Source: an uncultured Clostridium sp.
GTDB lineage: Bacteria; Bacillota; Clostridia; Clostridiales; Clostridiaceae
Length of the DNA stretch: 20,836 nt
Reading direction: 5' to 3'
Assembly: GCA_937927335.1 (NCBI GenBank)
Contig: CALBDU010000002.1
Location: 1-20,836, forward strand
This document shows positions 15,201 through 20,836 of this stretch, in pieces (position 1 is the first letter of the stretch; each line of letters starts with the position of its first letter). The notes under the pieces are model-generated. The model made no database searches, was not told where the DNA came from, and was given only the letters and a program-made list of their open reading frames with translations. Both the position numbers and the translations under genes were made by a program.

Positions 15201-15736
15201 CGCCAAATAGTTATGAAGGTCAGTCTGGAAAAGTTGTAACGGTTAAAGCAGATGCAACTGGACTTGAATTTAAGGCTGTTAGTAGTACTGGAGTGACACC
15301 CAATGGAGATGGTACTGAGGACACATATACAGGAACCTTGGCCCAAGCAGGTAGTACGTATAATCCCATGTTCAATTTTATAGAAATCCTACAGAGTTTT
15401 TGGGTGGAAAAGATCAAACTCTACTGTGCTAATGGTGGTTTAACAACAATAAACCTAAGGTCTGCTGGTGGAGAACTTTTGGCTACAGGATCATTTACTC
15501 CTAGCAGCACCGGGTGGTATACCGCAACATTGGATATACCAATCTACTTAAAAGCCGGAGGATACTATTGCGTAGAGTATAAGATGGCTACTGCAGTTAA
15601 ACCGTATAGAACAACATCATATTTGTACAGTGGTACACTGTGGAAGATGCAATGTGATAAGGTCAGCAATTTTTTCACTGGAACTCTTTATTCAGAAACA
15701 CCTGGATTGGGGCTCATTGAGTATAAAAGCACCTAA
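12269..15736 (+). CDS. large tail tip protein with PA14, IPT/TIG and siphovirus gp37-like regions
   Basis: A 1155-residue tail tip protein, probably the tail-associated lysin or receptor-binding hub. In order: residues about 118-217, a PA14 domain (VFKAEGYLFCPIDGNYTFAID, DDCGDLAIDG, WHTIRARMEEG), known for binding carbohydrates; a fibronectin-like region; three copies of a 19-residue repeat near 400-447; an IPT/TIG-type Ig fold at about 451-548 (YIEKLSSTRGPAGSVLTITGNGFG); a region at about 553-930 like ReqiPepy6 gp37 tail proteins (QNFILCKLDGNPLFKWIIESVNP, VSVDWEDDKD); a fibre-type linker (NTNHEHVFTDLIDAPNSY) and a final beta sandwich at about 1025-1155. No clear peptidase motif is visible. 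It ends the tail module. Confidence 0.72.
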   Translation: MSTSIILSSPANSAGFTDNDITLSALFDVIYEDDLSTGSLNNTRYKTLLGLILGGSVQSESKLNVTWGVNVSSHPGNTAAMDTVFTNATGKVNTTIDTVIGWGINASNLKPSYLPSDAYVFKAEGYLFCPIDGNYTFAIDSDDCGDLAIDGTVRVSRYNTGGMGVSNNWNSQVTISMTAGWHTIRARMEEGSGGDGLGVAWKMPGDTDFSLIQPSYFSTALPSYASSGTRVSVIALSGITDNMIIDWSATLAATGSISVSAAISTDGINPPQDANFIVMTKGGLVVSNGTVLEEKYLWIKIILSSTDSSMTPVVTNLKVNIPNPAIGSITFEIDRTTKFNSPSYQTTSYTSISRKVVTGWLLPNMKGGDWYWRASASSQSKNSGYSEARLLNINAEVYKRVLYQVENVGKQGPYWNKKRVLYQFENVSKYGPDWLRKRGFYQYENITSDPPFPYIEKLSSTRGPAGSVLTITGNGFGYTFLSDAENSNRYLRGYGGFVYIGSMLCSIISWSWTSITVQLPAGAVSGPIKVQLTVPNTRDSNVVGFEIYEGIPADDIGIELFVCDKVNPNTILCQLDGASNKAFQMIQNSAGSGSFTISRYDPKGGNKAYIAEQNFILCKLDGNPLFKWIIESVNPSFVDSEEQQLISINGRGVLSMLNWAVVYPEDMANLILDREFTGTASKVLRTLIQEAKARGGLNGVSVDWEDDKDSVGNIFTENIKLTFHVGTPLMEVVTKFTDGLGYFDIEMTPNLELKIYKTKGLDLHDSVIYRPGQAIISHQNQSDATKIVNDVLVEGGDRKLAIASHSQSQANYGRREGYLSASNLESGLSEYGQAYLSRAAYPMWGIQGTIVKFEDEAGNKLKPFESYLIGDWIGWSIPPEGADKVGFDGVLRVKGITVNENDDTGAIEYVLELHNAILEHEIKLNQKVERMSQYSGGNDVLSVAPSSSNGYSVSEVNEMLAGKANTNHEHVFTDLIDAPNSYEGQSGKVVTVKADATGLEFKAVSSTGVTPNGDGTEDTYTGTLAQAGSTYNPMFNFIEILQSFWVEKIKLYCANGGLTTINLRSAGGELLATGSFTPSSTGWYTATLDIPIYLKAGGYYCVEYKMATAVKPYRTTSYLYSGTLWKMQCDKVSNFFTGTLYSETPGLGLIEYKST
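13466..13609 (+). repeat. 57-base coding tandem repeat in the tail tip gene
   Basis: Copies start at 13466, 13523 and 13580 (the third partial). Each encodes the pattern R-x-x-Y-Q-x-E-N-x-x-K-x-G-P-x-W-x-x-K. The copies have diverged at the DNA level, so this is an old in-frame duplication that makes a spacer between the fibronectin-like and IPT/TIG regions. Confidence 0.85.
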
Positions 15737-15811
15737 AACAAGTTACTCTATACAATAAGTTTTAATTATACAAGCTATAAATATTTTAAATTCTAAATAA
15801 CTAATATTTTG

Positions 15812-15840
15812 TAGAAATATATTACAAAAAGTAATATAAT
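15812..15840 (+). promoter_or_regulatory. promoter and candidate operator of the Spo0E-like gene
   Basis: TAGAAA at 15812-15817, a 17-base spacer and a perfect TATAAT at 15835-15840. An 8-5-8 palindrome, TATATTAC - AAAAA - GTAATATA (15818-15838), fills the spacer and overlaps the -10 box. It matches the palindrome at 936-956 with one change per arm. Confidence 0.6.
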
Positions 15841-15878
15841 TGGAAATGTTGGGTTTTGTACAGGAGGAGAAAAATAGT

Positions 15879-16025
15879 ATGGATATCATGGAAAAATTGA
15901 GAGCTAAACTTAATGATTTAATATCAACTGATGACATTTTATATAGAGGTGATATTTTAGAAGTTAGCCAAGAGTTGGACAAGCATATAGTAGAATACTA
16001 CGTACCAGAAAAGAAGTGTAGTTAA
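15879..16025 (+). CDS. Spo0E-like aspartyl-phosphate phosphatase
   Basis: A 48-residue protein of the Spo0E family: LRAKLNDLI (7-15) and the signature SQELD (30-34) followed by HIVEYY, forming the two-helix hairpin of these phosphatases. Known members remove the phosphate from Spo0A~P and so hold back sporulation. ATG at 15879 fits AGGAGGA at 15862-15868; the in-frame start upstream at 15840 has no ribosome site. It has its own promoter and terminator and lies between the tail tip gene and the holin, so it is cargo expressed apart from the late genes. A phage-made Spo0E would favour a non-sporulating host; that purpose is inference. Confidence 0.82.
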   Translation: MDIMEKLRAKLNDLISTDDILYRGDILEVSQELDKHIVEYYVPEKKCS

Positions 16026-16079
16026 TTTAATATTCAAGCATAAATATAACTAAAATTTCAAACAGTGTTGCTTTATTGG

Positions 16080-16109
16080 GTTCTCCTATTTATTTAGAAG
16101 AACTTTTTT
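16080..16109 (+). terminator. terminator after the Spo0E-like gene
   Basis: GTTCT-C-CTA (16080-16088) pairs with TAG-A-AGAAC (16095-16103) with one internal mismatch and a six-base loop, followed by T6. Confidence 0.6.
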
Positions 16110-16140
16110 ATTTTGAAAGATTCTTGAAGGAGGGATAATT

Positions 16141-16539
16141 ATGAAAACAGTTTTTACAAATATTCAAATTGGGATCTCAGCTATAGGAGGTTTTTTAGGG
16201 TGGTTTTTGGGCGGCCTTGATGGTTTCATATATGCACTAGTCGCATTTGTTGTTATTGACTATATCACAGGTGTAATGGTGGCGGTTTTAGAAAAAAAGT
16301 TATCCAGTGAAGTTGGATTCAGAGGAATATTTAAGAAAGTATTGATATTTGCGATGGTAGGTATAGGAAATATTATAGATGTTCACTTAATAAAAAATGG
16401 TAGTGCTATAAGAACTGCAGCTATATTTTTCTACATCTCAAACGAAGGTATAAGCATTATAGAGAACTCAGCTAAGGTTGGTCTTCCAGTACCACAAAAA
16501 CTCAAAGATATTTTAGATCAGCTAAATAAGGAGGAATGA
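16141..16539 (+). CDS. phage holin (holin 4 / toxin-secretion holin family)
   Basis: A 132-residue membrane protein with hydrophobic segments at about 10-40, 66-82 and 95-110. It carries the family motif VAFVVIDYITGVMVAVLEKKLSSEVGF-like (IDYITG, then K-L-S-S-x-x-G-F-R-G), and IGNIIDVHLIKNGSAIRTAAIFFYISNEGISIIEN, all typical of the phage holin 4 family. It makes the inner membrane holes that release the endolysin. AAGGAGGGATAATT precedes the ATG. It overlaps the ribosome site region of the amidase gene. Confidence 0.9.
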   Translation: MKTVFTNIQIGISAIGGFLGWFLGGLDGFIYALVAFVVIDYITGVMVAVLEKKLSSEVGFRGIFKKVLIFAMVGIGNIIDVHLIKNGSAIRTAAIFFYISNEGISIIENSAKVGLPVPQKLKDILDQLNKEE

Positions 16540-16544
16540 TAACA

Positions 16545-17198
16545 ATGAGCAAATCGATATATTTAAGTCCATCTACTCAAGAGCATAATGAAGGTGTTGG
16601 AGAATATGGCACTGAAGCAAAGAGAATGAATGAGATTGCCGATATTGTTCAGAAGGTTCTTCAGGATTATGGAATTGATGTTTATAGAAACAGACCGCAG
16701 TGGAGCCTTTGTCAGGTAGTTAATGACAGCAATAGGGTAAAACCTGATTTGCACTTTGCAATTCATAGTAATGCAGGAGGAGGCAGGGGTGCAGAGATTT
16801 ATGCATATGCTCCTGGAGGAGAAGCAGAAAAAGCAGCAAAGACAATTTATGCTGAAATAGAATCATTAACACCTTCTACTGATAGAGGAGTAAAGTTCAA
16901 TCCAAGTCTTTATGAATTACGGAATACTATTTCCCCGGCAATTTTAGTCGAAGTAGCTTTCCATGATAATGTTGAGGATGCAACATGGATAATAAATAAT
17001 ATTGAGAACATTGGCATTGCACTTGCAAAAGGGGTACTAAAATATTTTGGGATAACTTATGAAAAATCTAAGAATACTGCCCAAGTTCAGAAATGTTACC
17101 GTGTTCAAGTCGGTGCATTTTCAGAGAAAGATAACGCAGAAGAAATGCTAAAAAAGCTAAAATTAGCAGGCTTTGATGGTTTTATAAAGTATGAGTAA
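16545..17198 (+). CDS. N-acetylmuramoyl-L-alanine amidase endolysin with SPOR domain
   Basis: A 217-residue endolysin that cuts the amide bond between muramic acid and the stem peptide. The amidase_3 domain (residues about 3-175) shows zinc and catalytic residues in the usual order: H14, E24 (probable), H74 in FAIHSNAG and E136 in LVEVAFHDN. A C-terminal SPOR-like domain (about 183-217: CYRVQVGAFSEKDNAEEMLKKL, GFDGFIKY) should bind glycan strands stripped of peptides. There is no signal peptide, so it relies on the holin. ATG at 16545 fits AAGGAGG at 16528-16534; the ATG at 16536 is too close to it. Confidence 0.92.
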   Translation: MSKSIYLSPSTQEHNEGVGEYGTEAKRMNEIADIVQKVLQDYGIDVYRNRPQWSLCQVVNDSNRVKPDLHFAIHSNAGGGRGAEIYAYAPGGEAEKAAKTIYAEIESLTPSTDRGVKFNPSLYELRNTISPAILVEVAFHDNVEDATWIINNIENIGIALAKGVLKYFGITYEKSKNTAQVQKCYRVQVGAFSEKDNAEEMLKKLKLAGFDGFIKYE

Positions 17199-17212
17199 AC
17201 CCTTTTATCAAC

Positions 17213-17241
17213 TTGACTATAAAGGCATTCAGAGTGATATA
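17213..17241 (+). promoter_or_regulatory. possible promoter for the recombinase genes
   Basis: TTGACT at 17213-17218 is a good -35; 17 bases on is GATATA (17236-17241), a poor -10. It lies in the gap between the endolysin and the first recombinase. A half-site TATGTTAC of the two operators follows at 17240-17247, but the second arm is not conserved. Confidence 0.35.
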
Positions 17242-17275
17242 TGTTACTGATTAGATGATAGAAAGGAGGACTCAT

Positions 17276-18565
17276 ATGAAGGTAAAAATCATAGATCCAA
17301 TAGTGAAAAGTTATGGAAAGAAGAAAAGAGTATGTGCTTATGCAAGAGTGTCAACCGATAATTTTAGACAAGGTGAGTCTCTTGAGAACCAGGTACAATA
17401 CTACGAAAACCTAATTAAGATCAATCCTGAATATGAGTTTGCTGGAGTATTTGCAGATAACGGTATAACAGGAACTTCAGCAAATAGGCCTGAGTTTCAA
17501 AAGATGCTTGAACTTTGTAAGAAAGGTAAGGTTGACTTAATCATAACAAAATCAGTTTCAAGATTCGCAAGAAACACAGTGTTAATGTTGGAAACTGTAA
17601 GAGAATTGAAAGAACTAGGTGTAGAAGTAAGATTTGAAAAAGAAAATATCAATACACTATCAGGGGACGGTGAGTTTATACTTACCGTCCTTTCTTCATT
17701 TGCAGAAGAGGAGAGTAGAAATGTAAGCGAAAATCTTAAATGGAGATATCGAAACAAATTTAAAGTAGGTGAAATGGTTATTAATACAAAAAGGTTCCTG
17801 GGGTATGACAAAGATAAAAGTGGGAATTTAGTAATAAATAAGAGTGAAGCAGAAATTGTAAAGAGGATTTTTGAAGAGTATATTGCGGGGAAAGGAGCTA
17901 CTAAAATTGCAAGAGAGTTAAATGGAGATGGGATAAAAACAATTGGAGATAGGCAATGGCATGACTCTACAATATTTACCATTCTAAAGAATGAGAAGTA
18001 TAAAGGGGATGTTAGACTTCAAAAATACTATACACCTGATTATTTAAAGAAGACTTCTTTAAATAACAATGGAGTGCTGGATAGCTATTATATCGAAGAC
18101 AATCATCCAGCAATTATATCAAAAAATATGTGGGAACAGGTCCAGGAAGAGATGAAAAAGAGGGCCGAGGCAAAAGGCAATACTGAAGGGCATACTGGAA
18201 AATATCAAAAACGCTATCCACTAACAGGTATGCTTTATTGCAGTATATGTGGTGCACCTTTAAAAAGAAGAACATGGAACAGCAAACTACCTTGTAAAAA
18301 GATAGTATGGCAATGCAGTAACTATGTAAACAATGGAAGGTATGCATGCAAAGGAACTGCTATAGATGATGAGATAATAAGTAAGCTAAATATAAAAAAG
18401 CCTACTATTGTGAAGGAGGTTATAAAAGATGGGAAAAAGCATTACAGTTATTCCAGCAAGAGTGAACAGAACAGACCTAGCGGAAAACATAGAACTGCAG
18501 AAAAAGAGGATGGCAGCTTATTGCAGAGTATCAACAGACCAGTTAGAACAGTTATCAAGCTATGA
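17276..18565 (+). CDS. large serine recombinase 1
   Basis: A 429-residue serine site-specific recombinase, likely part of the prophage integration/excision machinery. The resolvase domain (about 18-160) has AYARVSTD with catalytic S26 and R24, and SRFARNTV. The recombinase domain (about 165-290) has RFLGYDKDK and ATKIARELN...WHDSTIFTILKNEKYKGD. A zinc ribbon (CSICG ... CSNY...CKG) follows at about 320-360. ATG at 17276 fits AAAGGAGG. The reading frame overlaps the next recombinase gene by 137 bases, and the last ~45 residues, rich in Arg, Ser and Lys, are read from the shifted frame of that gene, so they may not be an evolved domain. Confidence 0.87.
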   Translation: MKVKIIDPIVKSYGKKKRVCAYARVSTDNFRQGESLENQVQYYENLIKINPEYEFAGVFADNGITGTSANRPEFQKMLELCKKGKVDLIITKSVSRFARNTVLMLETVRELKELGVEVRFEKENINTLSGDGEFILTVLSSFAEEESRNVSENLKWRYRNKFKVGEMVINTKRFLGYDKDKSGNLVINKSEAEIVKRIFEEYIAGKGATKIARELNGDGIKTIGDRQWHDSTIFTILKNEKYKGDVRLQKYYTPDYLKKTSLNNNGVLDSYYIEDNHPAIISKNMWEQVQEEMKKRAEAKGNTEGHTGKYQKRYPLTGMLYCSICGAPLKRRTWNSKLPCKKIVWQCSNYVNNGRYACKGTAIDDEIISKLNIKKPTIVKEVIKDGKKHYSYSSKSEQNRPSGKHRTAEKEDGSLLQSINRPVRTVIKL

Positions 18566-18656
18566 AGCACAGGTCAGTTATTATACTAATTATATAAACA
18601 ATAATAAGGAATATGAGTTTGCTGGGATCTATGCAGATGAGGTGCGCCCAGATTAG
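18429..18656 (+). pseudogene. serine recombinase 2, 5' part, interrupted by a group II intron
   Basis: The first 71 residues are the start of a second serine recombinase: MAAYCRVSTDQLEQLSSYEAQV with S35 and R33 as catalytic residues, then YEFAGIYADE. In relatives YADE is followed at once by GISGT, but here the coding frame meets GTGCG, the start of a group II intron, at 18642 and ends at TAG (18654-18656). The last four residues (VRPD) are intron-derived. GAAGGAGG is the ribosome site, inside recombinase 1. The remainder of the gene must lie beyond the right edge of the window. Splicing would be needed to make this protein. Confidence 0.8.
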
Positions 18657-19166
18657 GGCTTTGTTTAAAGTAGAATTTATGGAACTACACTGCAAGATAA
18701 CGCAGTAGTCAACCTATCTTACTGCAAGGGGAAACCCGATACAGGAACATAGCATGATAGGAAAGCGACAAGTTGGCTTAGGACAAAAGCCACGACTTAT
18801 GTTGCAATGACAAGTGGATATGAGGATAAGATTGTATTTATCGAATGTGAGGTCTAAGCTTCCTTTGCGTAGGGTCTAAGGAAATGTCCTGTTACCTTAG
18901 TTGTAATATCTATATGTACCTTCATCGCATATAGAGTTATCAATAAATTACAGAGCGGGCACGAGAACGTGTTATAACAGACTGAAAGCATATCCGACAA
19001 TCCACATTCCAATAAACAAAGCTAAACTGGGGATTACCTAAACAAGTTTACTTGTATGGTAACAGAGTTTCCATAGTAGTCCGAGATGAGTAAGGCTCAT
19101 TACATGGCGAAGGGAAACAGTTAATAAATTTCAAAATTAGAAAGTTGAAAGGCAGGAGAAACCTGA
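18642..19166 (+). ncRNA. group II intron ribozyme, domains I to early IV
   Basis: Highly structured non-coding RNA with no open frame. One hairpin is clear: TATATG (18911-18916) with CATATA (18928-18933) puts TTCATC (18921-18926) in its loop, which can pair with the last six exon bases GATGAG (18636-18641, one G-U), as an EBS1-IBS1 contact should. The stretch at about 19060-19125 with GGTAACAGAG and GGCGAAGGGAAAC resembles the domain III/IV region of such introns. Confidence 0.7.
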
Positions 19167-20616
19167 ATGAAACCAACAGCTGATATTTTGGAGCGTATCA
19201 ATAAAAATTCAAACGAACACAAAGATGGAGTATATACTCGCTTATACCGCTATCTTTTAAGGGAAGATATTTATTACAGTGCATACCAAAAATTATATTC
19301 TAATAAAGGAGCATCAACCAAGGGTGTTGATAACGATACTGCTGATGGATTTGGAAAGAAATATGTAGAAAGTTTAATAGAAGAATTAAGCAATAATACT
19401 TATGAACCAAAGCCGGTGCGCAGAGAATATATCAAGAAATCAAATGGGAAAATGCGACCTTTAGGAATACCATCATTTAGAGATAAGCTACTACAAGAAG
19501 TTATGCGTAGATTCCTAGAAGCTATCTATGAACCAGTTTTCAGTGATTTTTCACATGGATTTAGACCTAACAGAAGTTGTCATACTGCATTAAAGCAGGC
19601 ACTTCCGTATTTCAAAGGTGCAAGATGGTTTGTGGAAGGTGACATAAAGGGATGTTTTGATAATATTGACCATGAAAAACTTATTGAAATACTACAAAGA
19701 AAAATTAAAGACAGTAAATTCATAAACATTATCCGTAGTTTTCTAAAAGCAGGATATGTTGAGGATTTCAGATATAATAAAACTTATTCTGGAACCCCTC
19801 AAGGTGGAATTTTATCTCCAATTCTTGCTAATATCTATCTGAATGAATTGGATAATAAAATCATGGAAATCAAACAGAACTTTGATAAGCCAGCAACAAG
19901 ATGTGTAAATCCAGCATATGACATCATTAGGGGAAAAAGATATTGGTTACAACTAAAACTTAAAAAGTCTACAGAAGATGAAAAACCAGTATTAATTTCA
20001 AAAATCAATGATTACAGCAAAGAACTTTTGAAAATACCCTATAAGTCACAAACAGATAAAAATATCGCTTTTGTGAGATATGCTGATGACTTTCTAATAG
20101 CTGTAAGAGGAGATAAAGAAGATTGCATCAAAATTAAAGAGCAATTAAGACAATTTCTAAATGATGAATTAAAGCTAACTTTAAGTGAAGAAAAGACCTT
20201 GATTACTCATAGCAGTGAAAAGGTTAGGTTCTTAGGATATGATATGTCAGTTAGGCGTAATCAACAAATATCAACAAATTCATTAGGACATAAGAAACGT
20301 CAACTGAATAACACTGTAGAATTGTTAGTTCCTTTAGAAAAGATAGAAAAGTTTATGTTTGACAAAGGCATTATAAGACAAAACAAAGCTAAAAAGTTTC
20401 ACCCAATACACCGAAAAGGATGGTTATATCTATCAGACCAAGAAATCTTGGAAAGATACAATGCTGAAATTCGTGGAATACTTAATTATTACCACCTAGC
20501 CAATAATTATAATAAACTCAATTATTTTCAATACTTGATGGAATATAGTTGTCTTGCGACTTTAGCAGGAAAGCACAATTCCTCAATAAGCAAAGTAATT
20601 CATAAATATAAAAGTG
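18642..20616 (+). mobile_element. group II intron, 3'-truncated
   Basis: The 5' end GTGCGCCCAGATTAGGG matches the bacterial group II consensus (GUGYG). About 525 bases of ribozyme sequence come before a reverse transcriptase gene at 19167. The intron is inserted in the second recombinase exactly after a codon for Glu in YADE. No domain V hairpin is found after the reverse transcriptase; instead the end of an IS3-family element begins at about 20617. The intron is therefore cut short, and its 3' domains are either across the IS or lost. Confidence 0.82.
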
Positions 20617-20633
20617 TGACCTTGCCTCAATAA
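19167..20633 (+). CDS. ltrA: group II intron reverse transcriptase/maturase, C-terminally truncated
   Basis: A 488-residue intron-encoded protein of the LtrA type. RT motifs in order: KMRPLGIPSFRDKLLQEVM, FSHGFRPNRSCHTAL, VEGDIKGCFDNIDH, SGTPQGGILSPILANIYL and the catalytic YADD at residues 305-308 (RYADDFLIAV), with an ~80-residue insert between the last two, as in chloroplast-like class introns. The thumb/maturase X region follows with LNYYHLANNY and YSCLATLAGKHNSSISKVIHKYK. The usual C-terminal DNA-binding and HNH parts are missing: the frame runs into IS DNA and ends VTLPQ, five codons of foreign origin. GGCAGGAG is the ribosome site. Loss of the end probably impairs target insertion; RT activity could remain. 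Confidence 0.85.
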   Translation: MKPTADILERINKNSNEHKDGVYTRLYRYLLREDIYYSAYQKLYSNKGASTKGVDNDTADGFGKKYVESLIEELSNNTYEPKPVRREYIKKSNGKMRPLGIPSFRDKLLQEVMRRFLEAIYEPVFSDFSHGFRPNRSCHTALKQALPYFKGARWFVEGDIKGCFDNIDHEKLIEILQRKIKDSKFINIIRSFLKAGYVEDFRYNKTYSGTPQGGILSPILANIYLNELDNKIMEIKQNFDKPATRCVNPAYDIIRGKRYWLQLKLKKSTEDEKPVLISKINDYSKELLKIPYKSQTDKNIAFVRYADDFLIAVRGDKEDCIKIKEQLRQFLNDELKLTLSEEKTLITHSSEKVRFLGYDMSVRRNQQISTNSLGHKKRQLNNTVELLVPLEKIEKFMFDKGIIRQNKAKKFHPIHRKGWLYLSDQEILERYNAEIRGILNYYHLANNYNKLNYFQYLMEYSCLATLAGKHNSSISKVIHKYKSVTLPQ

Positions 20634-20836
20634 AATAGACAGCAAGAATCCCTAATTATCTCATTAATTCTTAATATTACTATGAAGCCTCCAACAGCAT
20701 AAGTGGAGGAATATATCCGTTTGTTGAATGTGTCCTGTGACGATTGTAAAATAACTCAATATATTCAAAAACAGCTTTTTTGAGCCTGTGGAAAAAAGTC
20801 TGTAAAAGCAGCTTTCTATGATAGAATAATAATATC
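20617..20836 (-). mobile_element. IS3-family element remnant, terminal end
   Basis: On the - strand, the sequence ends TCTATTTTATTGAGGCAAGGTCA, which has the CA end (TGACC on the + strand) of IS3-family elements. The end lies inside the intron protein gene. The right part extends beyond the window. Confidence 0.6.
20680..20836 (-). pseudogene. IS3-family transposase (rve), C-terminal remnant with frameshift
   Basis: On the - strand, one frame gives IIESCFYRLF (equal to the conserved IESFF.TLK region near the last catalytic Glu), and another gives AVFEYIELFYNRHRTHSTNGY, then IPPLMLLEAS and stop at 20680. The second is the family's usual C-terminus. They are in different frames and closer together than normal, so the gene has a deletion plus frameshift and cannot be active. 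The rest of the element is outside the window. Confidence 0.75.

Noticed and set aside
17240..17260. Third copy of the shared operator upstream of recombinase 1
   Set aside because: Only the left arm TATGTTAC is present; the right arm matches in about half of its bases.
17497..17982. 161-codon open frame on the - strand
   Set aside because: Antisense to the catalytic part of recombinase 1, with a Ser/Leu/Phe-rich product and no ribosome site.

Overview
The window is the late half of a prophage in a low-GC, endospore-forming Firmicute, most likely a member of Clostridia. Evidence for the host: AT-rich DNA, strong AAGGAGG ribosome sites, a Spo0E-like sporulation phosphatase gene, large serine recombinases and a clostridial-style gene order. 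I cannot name a species. Essentially every gene reads on the + strand. The phage is a siphovirus with an HK97-type capsid.

Layout: the C-terminal part of the major capsid protein and a small head fibre protein (1-861); head-tail joining and tail completion genes (1771-3094); major tail protein (3096-3668); the tail assembly chaperone pair gpG/gpGT made by a -1 frameshift (6074-6591); tape measure (8689-10590); distal tail protein, a carbohydrate-binding-like baseplate protein and a very large tail endopeptidase/receptor-binding-type protein (10602-15736); holin and amidase endolysin (16141-17198); then two serine recombinase genes (17276 onward).

Four cargo units interrupt this otherwise standard order, each at a junction between structural genes and most with their own promoter and terminator (the 'moron' layout): (1) a membrane-anchored NERD nuclease-like gene at 975-1691; (2) a frameshifted DUF6884 / GIY-YIG / winged-helix-like gene plus a possible helix-hairpin-helix glycosylase-like gene at 3755-6018; (3) a PD-(D/E)XK nuclease-like gene followed by what looks like a shortened, GTP-site-less FtsZ relative at 6933-8295; (4) a Spo0E-like gene at 15879-16025. 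Units 1 and 4 share a near-identical 8-5-8 palindrome over their -10 boxes, so they may answer to one regulator. The nuclease-rich content suggests lysogen-expressed defence or host-control functions. Unit 3 is the best candidate for an undescribed system.

The right end is damaged. The second recombinase is interrupted by a group II intron after its conserved YADE motif. The intron reverse transcriptase is in turn cut short by the end of a decayed IS3-family element on the - strand. Unless a partner is supplied elsewhere, the second recombinase is probably dead and the prophage may be trapped.
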